Positions 37,594 to 46,568 of a stretch of 64,000 nt of DNA are shown one piece after another (within the stretch, counting starts at the first letter, position 1; the number at the start of each line of letters is the position of its first letter). The position numbers and the translations under genes are program-made. Under the pieces are notes generated by a model. That model was given only the letters and a program-made list of their open reading frames with translations. It did no database searches and was not told the DNA's origin. The stretch covers positions 620,001 through 684,000 of the forward strand of contig NZ_SDQO02000002.1 in NCBI RefSeq assembly GCF_004382825.2, read 5' to 3'. The DNA comes from Corynebacterium silvaticum (GTDB lineage Bacteria > Actinomycetota > Actinomycetes > Mycobacteriales > Mycobacteriaceae).

Positions 37594-38067
37594 TTAAACT
37601 CCACCTCGGTAGCCTAGTTGACGCCATACTTCATAGGCTGCCACGGCAGCGGCGTTTGAGAGGTTCATGGAACGCCTTCCCGGGAGCATCGGGATGCGAA
37701 CCAGCTGGGTAACGCGAGGATGCGCCAAAGTTTCTTCTGCTAAACCAGTCGGTTCGGTGCCAAAAAGGAGCGCATCACCGGGCTGCCACATGACATCCGA
37801 GTGGTGAGTTTCCCCATGCGTGGTAAAAGCAAAGATGCGAGTATGCGGGAGAGAATCGAAGCAGCTTTCCAAGCTCTCATGGACACTGACCTCAGCAAGG
37901 TCGTGGTAATCGAGTCCAGCTCGGCGCAGATTTTTCTCTTCAAGATTGAAACCTAGAGGGCCTGCAAGGTGTAAATGGGCACCGGTACCCGCGCACATTC
38001 TTATCGCATTCCCTGTGTTTGGAGGTATTGCAGGCTGGTCGAAAATGATATGAGCGAATGCAGACAT
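37594..38067 (-). CDS. trmL: SpoU-family tRNA (wobble nucleoside-2'-O)-methyltransferase
   Basis: A 157-residue SPOUT methyltransferase of the TrmL type, which 2'-O-methylates the wobble nucleotide of some leucine tRNAs using SAM. ATG 38067 gives MSAFAHIIFDQPAIPPNTGNAIRMCA, split here as the usual PxxPxNTGN motif 1. Motif 2 is LLFGTEPTGL and motif 3 is IPMLPGRRSMNLSNAAAVAAYE, the trefoil-knot SAM site. An in-frame start 57 nt upstream would translate an R1 palindrome (ERIVDSFQ) and is less likely. It converges on mntR and is divergent from folD. Confidence 0.92.
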   Translation of the reverse strand: MSAFAHIIFDQPAIPPNTGNAIRMCAGTGAHLHLAGPLGFNLEEKNLRRAGLDYHDLAEVSVHESLESCFDSLPHTRIFAFTTHGETHHSDVMWQPGDALLFGTEPTGLAEETLAHPRVTQLVRIPMLPGRRSMNLSNAAAVAAYEVWRQLGYRGGV

Positions 38068-38095
38068 GGGAATAATCTTAGAGCTGTTCTGGAAG

Positions 38096-38108
38096 GAATC
38101 GACGATTC
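38096..38108 (+). repeat. Dispersed palindrome R1, exact, between trmL and folD
   Basis: GAATCGACGATTC with TTCTGGAAG and GTTCCAGAA arms, in the divergent promoter region. Confidence 0.95.
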
Positions 38109-38135
38109 GTTCCAGAAAGTGCAATAATTCGTACT

Positions 38136-38981
38136 GTGACTGCTATTAAATTAGACGGAAAACTGTACCGAGACGAGATCTTTGCTGACTTAGAGGTCCG
38201 CGTTCAATCTTTGAAAGAAAAGGGAATTGTTCCCGGTCTGGCAACAGTTTTGGTGGGTGATGATCCCGCAAGTCACTCTTATGTCAAAATGAAGCACAGT
38301 GACTGCGAACAGATCGGTATACGCTCCATTCGTCGGGATCTCCCGGCTGATATTTCTCAAGAAGAACTACTTAGCGTTATTGATGAACTGAACAATGCCC
38401 CCGTATGCACTGGCTATATTGTCCAGCTCCCTCTGCCGAAGCACTTGGATGAGAATGCGGTTTTGGAGCGTATTAACCCTGATAAAGATGCTGATGGTTT
38501 GCATCCAGTTAATTTGGGCAAGCTCGTGCTCAATGAAGACGCCCCGTTACCCTGTACGCCGAATGGAGCGATACACCTATTAAAGCGTTTCGGTATCGAA
38601 ATCGCAGGTAAAAAAGTTGTAGTAATCGGCCGGGGAGTGACCGTAGGTAGACCGATTGGCTTGATGCTGACGCGTAGAAGCGAGAACGCGACGGTAGTGC
38701 TATGCCATACCGGAACGAAGGATCTTGCTGCGGAAACACTTCAAGCGGATATTATTGTTGCGGCTGCAGGGCAACCTCATATGCTGACATCAGATATGGT
38801 GAAACCAGGTACGGCTATCTTGGACGTGGGAGTTTCCCGCAAAGATGGAAAGCTTCTGGGCGATGTACACCCAGATGTTTGGAATATCGCAGGGGCAATT
38901 TCACCGAATCCAGGTGGCGTGGGTCCGCTTACCCGTGCATTTTTGATTCGTAACGTGGTGGAGCGCGCGGAACTTGGTTAA
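38136..38981 (+). CDS. folD: Bifunctional methylenetetrahydrofolate dehydrogenase/cyclohydrolase
   Basis: FolD interconverts 5,10-methylene-, methenyl- and 10-formyl-tetrahydrofolate with NADP+. The 281-residue protein has [17 protein letters not shown] (active-site Tyr-x3-Lys; K in the SYVKMK segment), [14 protein letters not shown] with the conserved QLPLP, and the NADP-binding [26 protein letters not shown] is near the C-terminus. GTG 38136 is the start. The stop overlaps the following DUF3017 gene, so both are coupled, a common actinobacterial pair. Confidence 0.97.
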   Translation: MTAIKLDGKLYRDEIFADLEVRVQSLKEKGIVPGLATVLVGDDPASHSYVKMKHSDCEQIGIRSIRRDLPADISQEELLSVIDELNNAPVCTGYIVQLPLPKHLDENAVLERINPDKDADGLHPVNLGKLVLNEDAPLPCTPNGAIHLLKRFGIEIAGKKVVVIGRGVTVGRPIGLMLTRRSENATVVLCHTGTKDLAAETLQADIIVAAAGQPHMLTSDMVKPGTAILDVGVSRKDGKLLGDVHPDVWNIAGAISPNPGGVGPLTRAFLIRNVVERAELG

Positions 38982-39300
38982 AATTTCTCCTCTTGATAAC
39001 CCACACGACATTGGCCGGAAAGAATCGAAGATTCCTTCCGGAATCCAATACATCGGGCTAGCCCTCTTCGTGATCGCTGTCGCCACCTCAGGCGTCTATT
39101 CACTTACTGAGCACTGGCGTCGTGCCACTTTTGTCCTTGGGACAGCTTTGTTGTGGTTGGCGGTTTTGAGGTTGACTTGCGATTCGAAAGTACTGGGGGT
39201 TCTCTCTATACGTTCCAGGACATTTGATGTGATGTATGCGTCGGCAGTTGGCGGCGCGATGGTCTTTCTTTCTTACTCGATCGATTCGTTGGGTTCGTAG
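38974..39300 (+). CDS. DUF3017 small membrane protein
   Basis: A 108-residue membrane protein that overlaps the end of folD by 8 bp (TTG start). Three membrane helices are seen, at about 26-44 ([19 protein letters not shown]), 52-68 and 86-104. DUF3017 proteins are encoded next to folD across Actinobacteria and their function is unknown. A one-mismatch R1 copy (39022-39034) falls within the N-terminal cytoplasmic stretch, encoding RKESKIPSG, so the first 20 residues may be weakly conserved. Confidence 0.85.
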   Translation: MVKISPLDNPHDIGRKESKIPSGIQYIGLALFVIAVATSGVYSLTEHWRRATFVLGTALLWLAVLRLTCDSKVLGVLSIRSRTFDVMYASAVGGAMVFLSYSIDSLGS

Positions 39301-39332
39301 CAGCTAGCCGTGATTTGCCTGCCGACGCGCTC

Positions 39333-40385
39333 TTATGCGCTGTTCCTCATGTTTTTCCAAGACTGGCCAAAACGCGGCGGCCGCTTAACCCCTCCCGGCT
39401 GCGATTTTTTAATGACACCGTTGGGGAAATACCACGTAGCTATCCGATTTTCGTCGATTGAATAATGGACGCGGTGCTCGGTTTTAAAATTATGGTGAAA
39501 CCGGCAGAGGCAGGCCAGATTATCTGGCGTCGTCGGGCCATTTTCATCGTGATTAATGACATGATCGATATCGCAATGCTGCGCGCTGACGGTGCAGTTG
39601 GGGTAGCGGCAGGAGCCGTCGAGTAGCTGCACAGCTGTTCGGATTTCATCGGTAGGTTGGTACGCCGCAGTATATGCGTCAGCATCGATAGCGGAGGAAT
39701 CGACGATTCCTCCGCCGGCCATACGCATGAGACCATCAGTGCCTTTAAAAACATTGAGAATAACTTTCGTTGTTATTTGGCTATTAATCAAAGCCATAAA
39801 GGAATCGATGAGCTCTTCGCCTGGTTGTATCTTGAGATCTTGTTGCAATATGCAAGCTTCGGTATCGGTCATGGTTATGCTAAGGCGCGTGTATCCGTCG
39901 AGTCCCCGTTTGAAAGACGCTGCTCGTTGTTGTTGATCCTGCGGTTTTTGTGCTGCTGGAGGATCGATACTCTCAATGTAGTTTCGAATATGCTTGGACA
40001 GCGTCGCTTTCTGAGGTATGACCTGACCCGATACTTGCGAGGTGAAATAATCACATAGATAGTTGTCTAACTGTGGCAATAAGTCTTTACTTATGGCCAT
40101 GAGATGCTTCTCCAAGACCACAAGGCGTGGCATGTCAAGGTGCCAGTGAGCCTGTAAACAAGACAGTAATTTTGGAAAATTTCTCAGCATAACGCCTACG
40201 CGTAGTCCATTTTTCGCATCATTTCGGGAAATATTCATGGAAACGCTCAGGGCATCTATCTGAGTATGAAAGTCCTCTTCAGTCTCAGGAACCTGATGCA
40301 GCCAAAACGTAATAAGTTGGCGATTAATGCTCATCTGAAACGCAGATACCGAGTTATTCGTATCAGCGTGCCTAAACCCAATCAT
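39333..40385 (-). CDS. HNH endonuclease-domain protein (DUF222 type)
   Basis: The 350-residue protein has the actinobacterial DUF222-HNH layout: a helical N-terminal domain of about 230 residues, and a C-terminal HNH nuclease domain CRYPNCTVSAQHCDIDHVINHDENGPTTPDNLACLCRFHHNFK, seen here as CRYPNC, DIDHVINH, NLACLCRFHH in order. Both zinc-knuckle cysteine pairs and the catalytic DH are present. These genes are multicopy in corynebacteria and sometimes look mobile, but no flanking repeat or intron is visible. An exact R1 palindrome (39697-39709) encodes GIVDSSA before the HNH domain. The start may be 40385 or an internal ATG at 40334. Confidence 0.88.
   Translation of the reverse strand: MIGFRHADTNNSVSAFQMSINRQLITFWLHQVPETEEDFHTQIDALSVSMNISRNDAKNGLRVGVMLRNFPKLLSCLQAHWHLDMPRLVVLEKHLMAISKDLLPQLDNYLCDYFTSQVSGQVIPQKATLSKHIRNYIESIDPPAAQKPQDQQQRAASFKRGLDGYTRLSITMTDTEACILQQDLKIQPGEELIDSFMALINSQITTKVILNVFKGTDGLMRMAGGGIVDSSAIDADAYTAAYQPTDEIRTAVQLLDGSCRYPNCTVSAQHCDIDHVINHDENGPTTPDNLACLCRFHHNFKTEHRVHYSIDENRIATWYFPNGVIKKSQPGGVKRPPRFGQSWKNMRNSA
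39697..39709 (+). repeat. Dispersed palindrome R1, exact, inside the HNH gene
   Basis: Core GAATCGACGATTC with GGAG and CTCC arms, extended to CGGAG...CTCCG. Confidence 0.95.
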
Positions 40386-40637
40386 GAAAACTCCCTGCTT
40401 AAAGCTTTCCGACGCTCACCTGAAGGCGAAGCCAGCCAATATTTCAGGATTAGCCTAGACCTGAACCAAGACCTCAATGAGCTCGAATAAAAGTTATTCA
40501 CAGGCAGAAACTCTGAGTATGGAAGAAACAGCGATATGGCGTTAGTTATCCACATTTTGTCCGTTGAGTATCAAACAATTGTATTTTCTTTTGATCTTGT
40601 GTAGTGCCCAGCCTCCTGTGCGGGTGGCCTGAGTGTT

Positions 40638-41736
40638 TCAATCGCTAAGGCGTTTTTGTTCTAAAGAATCGTCGATTCTTTCCCACACATTCCTGATGAT
40701 CCGGTCCATCTGCCGGGTTTCTGTTAGGAAAGCATCATGGCCTATGGGCGAGCTAATTTTTGCCATGCCCAATAGATTTTGACGTTTCGTGAGATGTGTT
40801 CCTGCTGGTGGTAGGGGTAAAGGATGTCGGTGTCTACGCCAGCAACTATCGTTGGAACGTTGATGGATGCGAGTGCTTTGTTCAAGCCGCCTCGCCCTCG
40901 TCCGATATCGTGACGATTAAGGGCTTCGGTGAGTGCTACGTAGCTGCCGGCATCGAAACGCTCTGCCAGTTTGCGCCCTTGATGCTGCAGGTAACTTTCT
41001 ACGGCAAAGCGTTGCGACGCGTCTCTGTAAGGCCCCAAAGGATTTTCCTCGTGCTGGGCAGAAGTGCCGAATCTTTCATCAATCTCAAGCTCCCCTCGAT
41101 AGGTGAGGTGGGCTATTCTGCGCGCGGCGGCAAGGCCATCGAGCGGGTAATCGGCGGCATAGTAGTCTCGCCATTGTTCCAGTTGGGGTCACGCTCGATT
41201 GCGCTGATTTGAGCGGACTGAATGCCGATTTGCCAGGCGCTCGCTCTCGCAGACACTGCGATCACTAAAGCAGCTCGCAGCATATCTGGGTAAAGAATCG
41301 ACCATTCCATCGTGCGCGCACCACCCATCGACCCACCGATGATTGCATGAATTTTATTGATGTTGAGTGCGTCGAGGAATCGTTTTTCGCAGTGCACGAG
41401 GTCGCGGATGGAAAGGGCGGGGAAACGGGATCCCCAGGGGCGGGCGTCGTGATGCAAAGTGCTAGGGCCAGTAGAACCCATGCATCCGCCGAGAGCATTA
41501 GTACAGAGGACGCAGTAGCGGCGCGTGTCGAGCGCCAGACCATCCCCAATAAGTCCGTTCCACCAGCTTATCGCGTTGGAATCGCCGGTGAGAGCATGCT
41601 CGACGAGCACAAGATTGTCGCCACGAAACGTGCCCCATGCTTGATACGCGATGACGACGTCGGGGATCGTGACACCGGCTTCCGTGTGAAAGTCCCCTAT
41701 GGGAACAAGCGTGAGTTCTCCTGTGGTTTTGAGCAT
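40638..41736 (-). pseudogene. metX: Homoserine O-acetyltransferase, broken by two frameshifts
   Basis: MetX makes O-acetylhomoserine, the substrate of MetY. The N-terminal frame (MLKTTGELTLVPIGD) has the nucleophile elbow GGSMGGARTMEW and runs to NWNNGE (41170), where a duplicated GA (TCTC at 41167-41170 on the plus strand) shifts it. The next frame encodes YAADYPLDGLAAARRIAHLTYRG-type sequence through NPLGPYRDASQRFAVESYL and GVDTDILYPYHQQEHI. At about 40771 a missing base shifts it again. The third frame gives LGMAKISSPIGHDAFL (catalytic GHDAF) to ERIDDSLEQKRLSD with stop at 40638-40640. The restored length is about 366 residues, the family norm. An exact R1 copy lies in the 3' end. Confidence 0.9.
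40666..40678 (+). repeat. Dispersed palindrome R1, exact, in the 3' end of broken metX
   Basis: GAATCGTCGATTC followed by TTTCCC; in the ancestral reading frame it encodes ERIDDSL. Confidence 0.9.
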
Positions 41737-41783
41737 GTCGGGGCTCCTTGGCTGTTCGCAGTGAGGATCGCGTACATGCTACA

Positions 41784-41799
41784 TGGACAGCTCTGTCTA
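41784..41799. promoter_or_regulatory. McbR-type operator upstream of metX
   Basis: TGGAC-AGCTCT-GTCTA, four of five left and all right half-site bases of the TAGAC-N6-GTCTA layout, about 50 bp upstream of the metX start. Confidence 0.8.
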
Positions 41800-41835
41800 G
41801 TCTATCTTTTACGCTCGCGCTATCGCCGCTTTCGA

Positions 41836-41848
41836 GCTTATCGACGCC
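41836..41848 (+). repeat. Dispersed 13-mer R2, exact, supplying a stop codon
   Basis: GCTTATCGACGCC; read on the minus strand it contains the TAA that ends the neighbouring membrane protein gene. Confidence 0.75.
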
Positions 41849-42311
41849 CTCCCGCACCCCTGCGCCATACCGGGCTCATCCCGGGCATAAACCATGTGAG
41901 GATTCCTGCTACTGCCGCGGCGATGGTGGCTGCAAGGAATCGGCTAATCTGTGGCGTAGCTAAAAACAATCCGATGCACACGGCAGCTATCGCCACCCAA
42001 AACAGCAGGATGAAAATAATGTGTTGACGTCCGGAGCCTTTGGTGTTTTCTGCCCAGGGCTGTGCAGGGAAGCGGTTTTTTGCTTCTGTTCTGATTCGGC
42101 GGGCTGTTTTTTGTGCTGGTGCGGTGGTGGAAAAAAGGATGAAGGCAAGGCCTGCGCCGACGATGATGAGGTCGCCAAACACTGCTCCGAAAGCGAGCGT
42201 TGCGCAAGAAAAAGTAATAGACAACCGTTCGGACCAGTTGAGGGGTAAACCTTGGGTGGGATCGACGTCTGGATAGAGATTCTTAAAAGCTGAGGTAGTG
42301 GAGGTATTCAT
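41838..42311 (-). CDS. Small membrane protein of unknown function
   Basis: The 157-residue protein has four membrane helices: at about 29-44 and 47-63 (ITFSCATLAFGAVFGDLIIVGAGLAFILF is the pair, in overlapping stretches), and at about 98-116 (IIFILLFWVAIAAVCIGLFL) and 124-143 (FLAATIAAAVAGILTWFMPG). A basic loop of about 35 residues lies between the two pairs. The C-terminus is Arg/Gly-rich and its TAA stop sits inside an R2 motif, so the end may have changed recently. I do not recognise the family. It lies between metX and htaA, with the DtxR-type boxes on its 5' side. Confidence 0.75.
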   Translation of the reverse strand: MNTSTTSAFKNLYPDVDPTQGLPLNWSERLSITFSCATLAFGAVFGDLIIVGAGLAFILFSTTAPAQKTARRIRTEAKNRFPAQPWAENTKGSGRQHIIFILLFWVAIAAVCIGLFLATPQISRFLAATIAAAVAGILTWFMPGMSPVWRRGAGGRR

Positions 42312-42349
42312 GCAAAATCCTTCGCGATACCAAGGGATGGACTAGAAGA

Positions 42350-42368
42350 TTAGGTAAGTGTAGCCTAT
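42350..42368. promoter_or_regulatory. DtxR/iron box upstream of htaA
   Basis: TTAGGTAAGTGTAGCCTAT keeps the TTAGG and CCTA half-sites and 19-bp layout of the DtxR consensus. A second, weaker TTAGGTAACA half-site begins at 42381. Iron repression of htaA is expected. Confidence 0.75.
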
Positions 42369-42462
42369 ACATGTTTTCTGTTAGGTAACACTTCCCTTCG
42401 TCACCTCGACTCGGCTTCCGAAAGAACTACGCTGTGGTTTCTTTGGCGCTGTTTTTAGGAAA

Positions 42463-42475
42463 GAATTGACGATTC
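42463..42475 (+). repeat. Palindrome R1, one mismatch, upstream of htaA
   Basis: GAATTGACGATTC with left arm GGAAA, 28 bases before the htaA ATG. Confidence 0.75.
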
Positions 42476-42502
42476 CCTCCCTCTTCTAGGAGCTATCCAC
42501 TC

Positions 42503-44350
42503 ATGCTGAAACCCCGCCGACTGGTCTTAGGGCTGATGAGCGTCGCGGCTCTTGCGGCTGCGCCACTATCCGTTATTTTTGCCCCGCATGCGCAAGCTGC
42601 CGAAGGACAATGCTCGTTTGACTGGGGCATCAAGCAAACCTTTAGGTACTACATGCTTAAAGGGGCAGCAGGACAAACCGGAGGGCAGTGGGCTACGGAA
42701 GGAATCGGCTTTTCTGGCAGCGACACCGGACACGACGGCGCCTTTAACTTCACGCCAAGCAAAGCGCTTGTCGACGGTTCCACCGCCACCATCCCATTCG
42801 GCGGCCTCATTCATTTCAAAGGCCACGATCATGGCAATGGCGTTTACCTATTAGATATGACCCTTAGCGATTGGAAAGTTGTTACAAACGGTTCTTCTGC
42901 AGAAATCAAAGTCGATTATGTCTCCTATGAATCGGATATGAGCAATACTCATGAGCGAGGCCCTCAGATCACCGGCGACGACGTAACCATCGCAACGATT
43001 AACCTCACAAACTTTGCAGACCCTTCAAGTGGTTCCGTTGACTTAAGTGGCACAACAACATTGACGAGCGAAGGCGCCAAACTCTTCCTCGCTTATCAAG
43101 CCGGCGATTCAATGGATGACACCCACGGAAACATCCGTCTTGATGGGCGCTGCTCTCCATCGATAGAGGGCGGTAACGGATCAGGCGGATCAACGGGCGG
43201 TAAAAAACGTGCGTTGTCTTCGATCAAAGGAAACTTCACGGGCTTCAATAAAGAAGCCATGGCTATTTTGTCAGAGACCAACGACACCATGAACGCCACC
43301 ACAATTTTCATGGACAATGCAGGGCACTTTCTCGATTCGTTGAAAGACTTTGAAACTCGTGGAACTGGGGCCAGCGCTGGAAAAACTAATTCGAACGCGA
43401 GAAGCGCCCGAGCGGGTAATGCTGCCACATCAAACGGTCAAGATTCTGGAAAGAATCGTCAATTCCTTCCCAAAACAGACAATCAAACCCCATCCCAACC
43501 CTCCCAAAACACAGCTGGAAGCACCACCCCTAACCCTCAAACATGCGCTGCTGGCTCAGGAGTCCAGAGTGCTTCGGCTCGCTGGGGAGTAAAGAAGTCG
43601 TTTCAGTCTTACATCACTGGTTCGATAGCAAAGGGAAAGTGGACTTTGGATCAGGCGACTCACAGCGGAGGACAGTTCGTATTCTCGGGTAATTCTGGAG
43701 CTGTGGATGTGCCAAAGCGCTCGGGGAAAATTGCATTTGTGGGCGGAGTGAACTTTAGCGGACACAATGGGGTGCTGGACTTAAGTATCTCCAATATTGA
43801 AATTGGCTTTAACGGGCGCAGCGGCGTGCTGTATGCCGATGTTCGTTCGTCTGATTTGCAAGGCAACAAGAATGATTATGGACATATACCGCTAGCTAAT
43901 CTGAACTTTGGTTCGTTGGATCTGTCAGACTCTAAGGTTTCGGGTAGAGCTGCGGCGACGTTAACTAAAGAAGGTTCTGGTGCTTTTGCTGGTTTCTATG
44001 AAGCGGGAGCAGAGCTAGATTCTTTAGATTTTGATGCAGCTTTGGGCGGTGCTGCGGATTGTGCCTCTGGTGCCGCTAAAGCGAGCGGAGCAAAGAACGG
44101 CAAGAAAGTAGCCAGCGCTGCGGCGTCCGGAGCTGATAAAGAAGCCAACGACGATAGTGGCGCAGCAGCTGCGGATGATCAGGATCCGAATGGGTCTGGT
44201 TACAAGAATGGCGCAAAGAACTTTAAATTCCGTCCGGCCGCTGATGATAAGGAAGGCATCGATCCCAACATGTATCTGTTGCTCATCGTCGCGGGTTTTG
44301 TGATCGCCGGAGGTAGTATGGGGCGTTTGGTGCTTAATAATCCGTCGTAG
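42503..44350 (+). CDS. htaA: Cell-surface heme/hemoglobin-binding protein HtaA
   Basis: The 615-residue surface protein has a signal peptide (1-33, ending PHAQA-AEG), two conserved-region (CR) domains at about 37-215 and 350-540 ([18 protein letters not shown] and [22 protein letters not shown] are their starts), a Ser/Thr/Asn-rich linker and a C-terminal membrane anchor at about 590-610. CR domains bind heme through Tyr/His residues in the Corynebacterium system. HtaA takes heme from hemoglobin and passes it to HmuT. A one-mismatch R1 copy (43453-43465) encodes KNRQFLP in the linker. It heads the htaA-hmuTUV unit and is preceded by DtxR-type boxes. Confidence 0.96.
   Translation: MLKPRRLVLGLMSVAALAAAPLSVIFAPHAQAAEGQCSFDWGIKQTFRYYMLKGAAGQTGGQWATEGIGFSGSDTGHDGAFNFTPSKALVDGSTATIPFGGLIHFKGHDHGNGVYLLDMTLSDWKVVTNGSSAEIKVDYVSYESDMSNTHERGPQITGDDVTIATINLTNFADPSSGSVDLSGTTTLTSEGAKLFLAYQAGDSMDDTHGNIRLDGRCSPSIEGGNGSGGSTGGKKRALSSIKGNFTGFNKEAMAILSETNDTMNATTIFMDNAGHFLDSLKDFETRGTGASAGKTNSNARSARAGNAATSNGQDSGKNRQFLPKTDNQTPSQPSQNTAGSTTPNPQTCAAGSGVQSASARWGVKKSFQSYITGSIAKGKWTLDQATHSGGQFVFSGNSGAVDVPKRSGKIAFVGGVNFSGHNGVLDLSISNIEIGFNGRSGVLYADVRSSDLQGNKNDYGHIPLANLNFGSLDLSDSKVSGRAAATLTKEGSGAFAGFYEAGAELDSLDFDAALGGAADCASGAAKASGAKNGKKVASAAASGADKEANDDSGAAAADDQDPNGSGYKNGAKNFKFRPAADDKEGIDPNMYLLLIVAGFVIAGGSMGRLVLNNPS
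43453..43465 (+). repeat. Palindrome R1, one mismatch, in the htaA linker
   Basis: GAATCGTCAATTC flanked by TTCTGGAAA and CTTCC; the third reading frame, encoding KNRQFLP. Confidence 0.75.
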
Positions 44351-44476
44351 ATGCAGGTTTTCCGTTACTTAGTGTTGGTTTGTTTGTGATCAACGTTGTC
44401 GAGTCAGCCATAGTTCGTGGAATAGTTTCCACTAGGCTGTGGCGTCACACTCGATAGCGCCGAGAATAGGATTTTG

Positions 44477-45532
44477 ATGAATAAGTTTGTGCGCGTAGCT
44501 GCATCAGTGGTGTGTGCGTTGTCGTTGATAAGCTGCGGCGTCCAAGGGTCGTATGATTCTACTAAGGAGTTGCGCGAGTCTCTTCCTACGGATGTGAAGG
44601 ATCCTCGGAGCTTTAAAGGCGTGTCAGAGGTAAAGAACTTTGACGACGTTCAACCGGTTGCAGACTCGGTTTCCCCAAAGCTGCCTGTGCAGTTGACCGA
44701 CGCTGATGGGCATGAGGTCGAGGTCACGGATGTCTCGCGAATTTTAGCTTTAGACATCTACGGCACCTATACAAAAACACTTGAAGGGCTAGGCCTGACA
44801 AAAAACATCGTGGGTCGTACGGTGTCTTCGACGGAGAATGCGTTGAAGGACCTTCCTGTAGTTACAGAAGGCGGCCACACCATTAACGTGGAGGCCGTGC
44901 TGAATCTTCGCCCTTCGTTGGTTATCGTGGACCATTCTATTGGTCCGCGGGACGCCATTGATCAGATGCGCGCTGCCGGCGTCACCACTGTAGTCATGGA
45001 ACCAACGCGCACTATTGATTCGGTATCTGAGGACATTAAAAATCTCGGCGGCGTCGTTGGGCTTAACGACGAAGCCACGAAGCTGGCGGAACGCAGCATC
45101 CAAGAGATTAACTCTGCGCGGGAAGCGATTAAGAACATTGCGCCCAAGGACCCCATGAAGATGGCATTCCTTTATGCGCGTGGCAACGGTGGAGTCTTTT
45201 TTATCATGGGCGATGGGACCGGCGCCAAGGATCTCATTGAGGGGTTAAGCGCTGTTGATCTTGCTGCTGAGCACAAGCTTTCTTATGCAGAACCTGCCAA
45301 TGCGGAAGCGCTGGCCAAGATTAATCCTGAAGCAATTATCATGATGTCGGGGGGCTTGGAGTCTACGGGCGGCATCGATGGTTTGTTGTCTCGTCCTGGC
45401 GTTGCCCAAACGACTGCGGGTAAAAACAAGCGAGTGATTACGCTTCCCGACGGTCAGTCTTTGGCATTCGGACCGCTAACCGGTCAGACCCTTCTCCGAA
45501 CCGCACAGGCTCTGTATGCTCCGCAAACGTAG
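44477..45532 (+). CDS. hmuT: Heme-binding lipoprotein HmuT
   Basis: A 351-residue class III periplasmic-binding-type lipoprotein that receives heme from HtaA and hands it to HmuUV. ATG 44477 is preferred to a TTG one codon earlier. The lipobox is SLISCG with Cys at residue 20. The fold is the two-lobed helical-backbone type (RILALDIYGTYTKTLEGLG, VEAVLNLRPSLVIVD). The candidate heme ligands, one per lobe, are H134 in EGGHTIN and Y233 in FLYARGN, which correspond to the His/Tyr pair known in corynebacterial HmuT. hmuU overlaps its end by 17 bp. Confidence 0.96.
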   Translation: MNKFVRVAASVVCALSLISCGVQGSYDSTKELRESLPTDVKDPRSFKGVSEVKNFDDVQPVADSVSPKLPVQLTDADGHEVEVTDVSRILALDIYGTYTKTLEGLGLTKNIVGRTVSSTENALKDLPVVTEGGHTINVEAVLNLRPSLVIVDHSIGPRDAIDQMRAAGVTTVVMEPTRTIDSVSEDIKNLGGVVGLNDEATKLAERSIQEINSAREAIKNIAPKDPMKMAFLYARGNGGVFFIMGDGTGAKDLIEGLSAVDLAAEHKLSYAEPANAEALAKINPEAIIMMSGGLESTGGIDGLLSRPGVAQTTAGKNKRVITLPDGQSLAFGPLTGQTLLRTAQALYAPQT

Positions 45533-46568
45533 TACTTTGGTCCAGGATGTTTTTGAACACCGAGCTAGGCGCAGGACAATACTTTTTATTGTCCTCGCCG
45601 GTTTGGCGTTTCTAGCGTTTGTAACGTCTCTTGCGCTAGGCCAATACTATGTCCCGCTGCAAGACCTGCCTTTTATCCTGTTCAATCGTGGCGATGAAAG
45701 CCTCACCACTAGCGTGGTGTGGGAGATTCGTCTGCCACGTATTGTTTTAGGTTTTTTGGTGGGTGCCTGTTTGGGCGTGGCCGGCACACTGATGCAAGCA
45801 GTGTTTGCCAACCCGCTTGCTGAGCCGTCTATCATCGGCGTGACCTCAGGTGCTGGCGTGGGGGCTGCTGCTGTCATCGTGTTTAATATCGGTTTCCTAG
45901 GGACTTTTACGGTTCCCGTTGCTGCATTCATGAGCGCAGTTTTGGTAACCGTGATTATTTATCAGTTGGCGCGCCATCAGGGAAAAGTTGCGGTGGTCAA
46001 CCTTATTCTTACGGGCATTGCGATCAATGCCGTGTGCAACGCGTTGATTTCTTTCCTGGTTTATCTGGCGCCGACAGCAAATCGAGAACAGATTGTCTTT
46101 TGGCAAATGGGCTCGCTTAATGGATCGCAGTGGAAGCATGTCTGGGTGGTCTTGCCGATAGCGATAGCCGGTGTGCTCATCGCAATTCGCTTAGGCCGCC
46201 AGCTGGATGTTCTTGCGCTAGGCGAACGAGCGGCCGTCCACACGGGCATTCACGTTTCACGATTACGGATTATCGCTATTGCGGCATCGACGATTCTTAC
46301 CGCCGGTGCGGTTTCCTTTGCCGGCCTGATTGGATTCGTTGGCCTTATCGTTCCGCATTTATTGCGTAGTCTCGTTGGGCCAGAAAACAAGATTCTTCTG
46401 CCGGCCTCTGCGCTCACGGGCGCGGTGCTCATTGCGTTTGCCGATGTCGCGGCTCGCACGTTGATTCCGTTTGCCGACCTGCCCATTGGCATCTTCACCG
46501 CAATAGTTGGCGGGCCAACATTTTTTGTTTTGCTCCGCCGTATGCTCAAGAAAGGTTCGGTCCATTGA
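45516..46568 (+). CDS. hmuU: Heme ABC transporter permease HmuU
   Basis: A 350-residue FecCD/BtuC-family permease with about ten membrane helices. Family segments are LPRIVLGFLVGACLGVAGTLMQAVFANPLAEPSIIGVTSGAGVGA (in parts), LILTGIAINAVCNAL, and the coupling region SFAGLIGFVGLIVPHLLRSLVGPENK. It lies in the htaA-hmuT-hmuU-hmuV cluster, overlapping hmuT and sharing ATTGAG with hmuV, so it is translated with them. It forms the membrane channel for heme. Confidence 0.96.
   Translation: MLRKRSTLVQDVFEHRARRRTILFIVLAGLAFLAFVTSLALGQYYVPLQDLPFILFNRGDESLTTSVVWEIRLPRIVLGFLVGACLGVAGTLMQAVFANPLAEPSIIGVTSGAGVGAAAVIVFNIGFLGTFTVPVAAFMSAVLVTVIIYQLARHQGKVAVVNLILTGIAINAVCNALISFLVYLAPTANREQIVFWQMGSLNGSQWKHVWVVLPIAIAGVLIAIRLGRQLDVLALGERAAVHTGIHVSRLRIIAIAASTILTAGAVSFAGLIGFVGLIVPHLLRSLVGPENKILLPASALTGAVLIAFADVAARTLIPFADLPIGIFTAIVGGPTFFVLLRRMLKKGSVH

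Noticed and set aside
39333..40385. HNH protein as a mobile intron or homing endonuclease
   Set aside because: DUF222-HNH proteins are common in actinobacterial chromosomes and no flanking repeats, intron or inteins are seen here.
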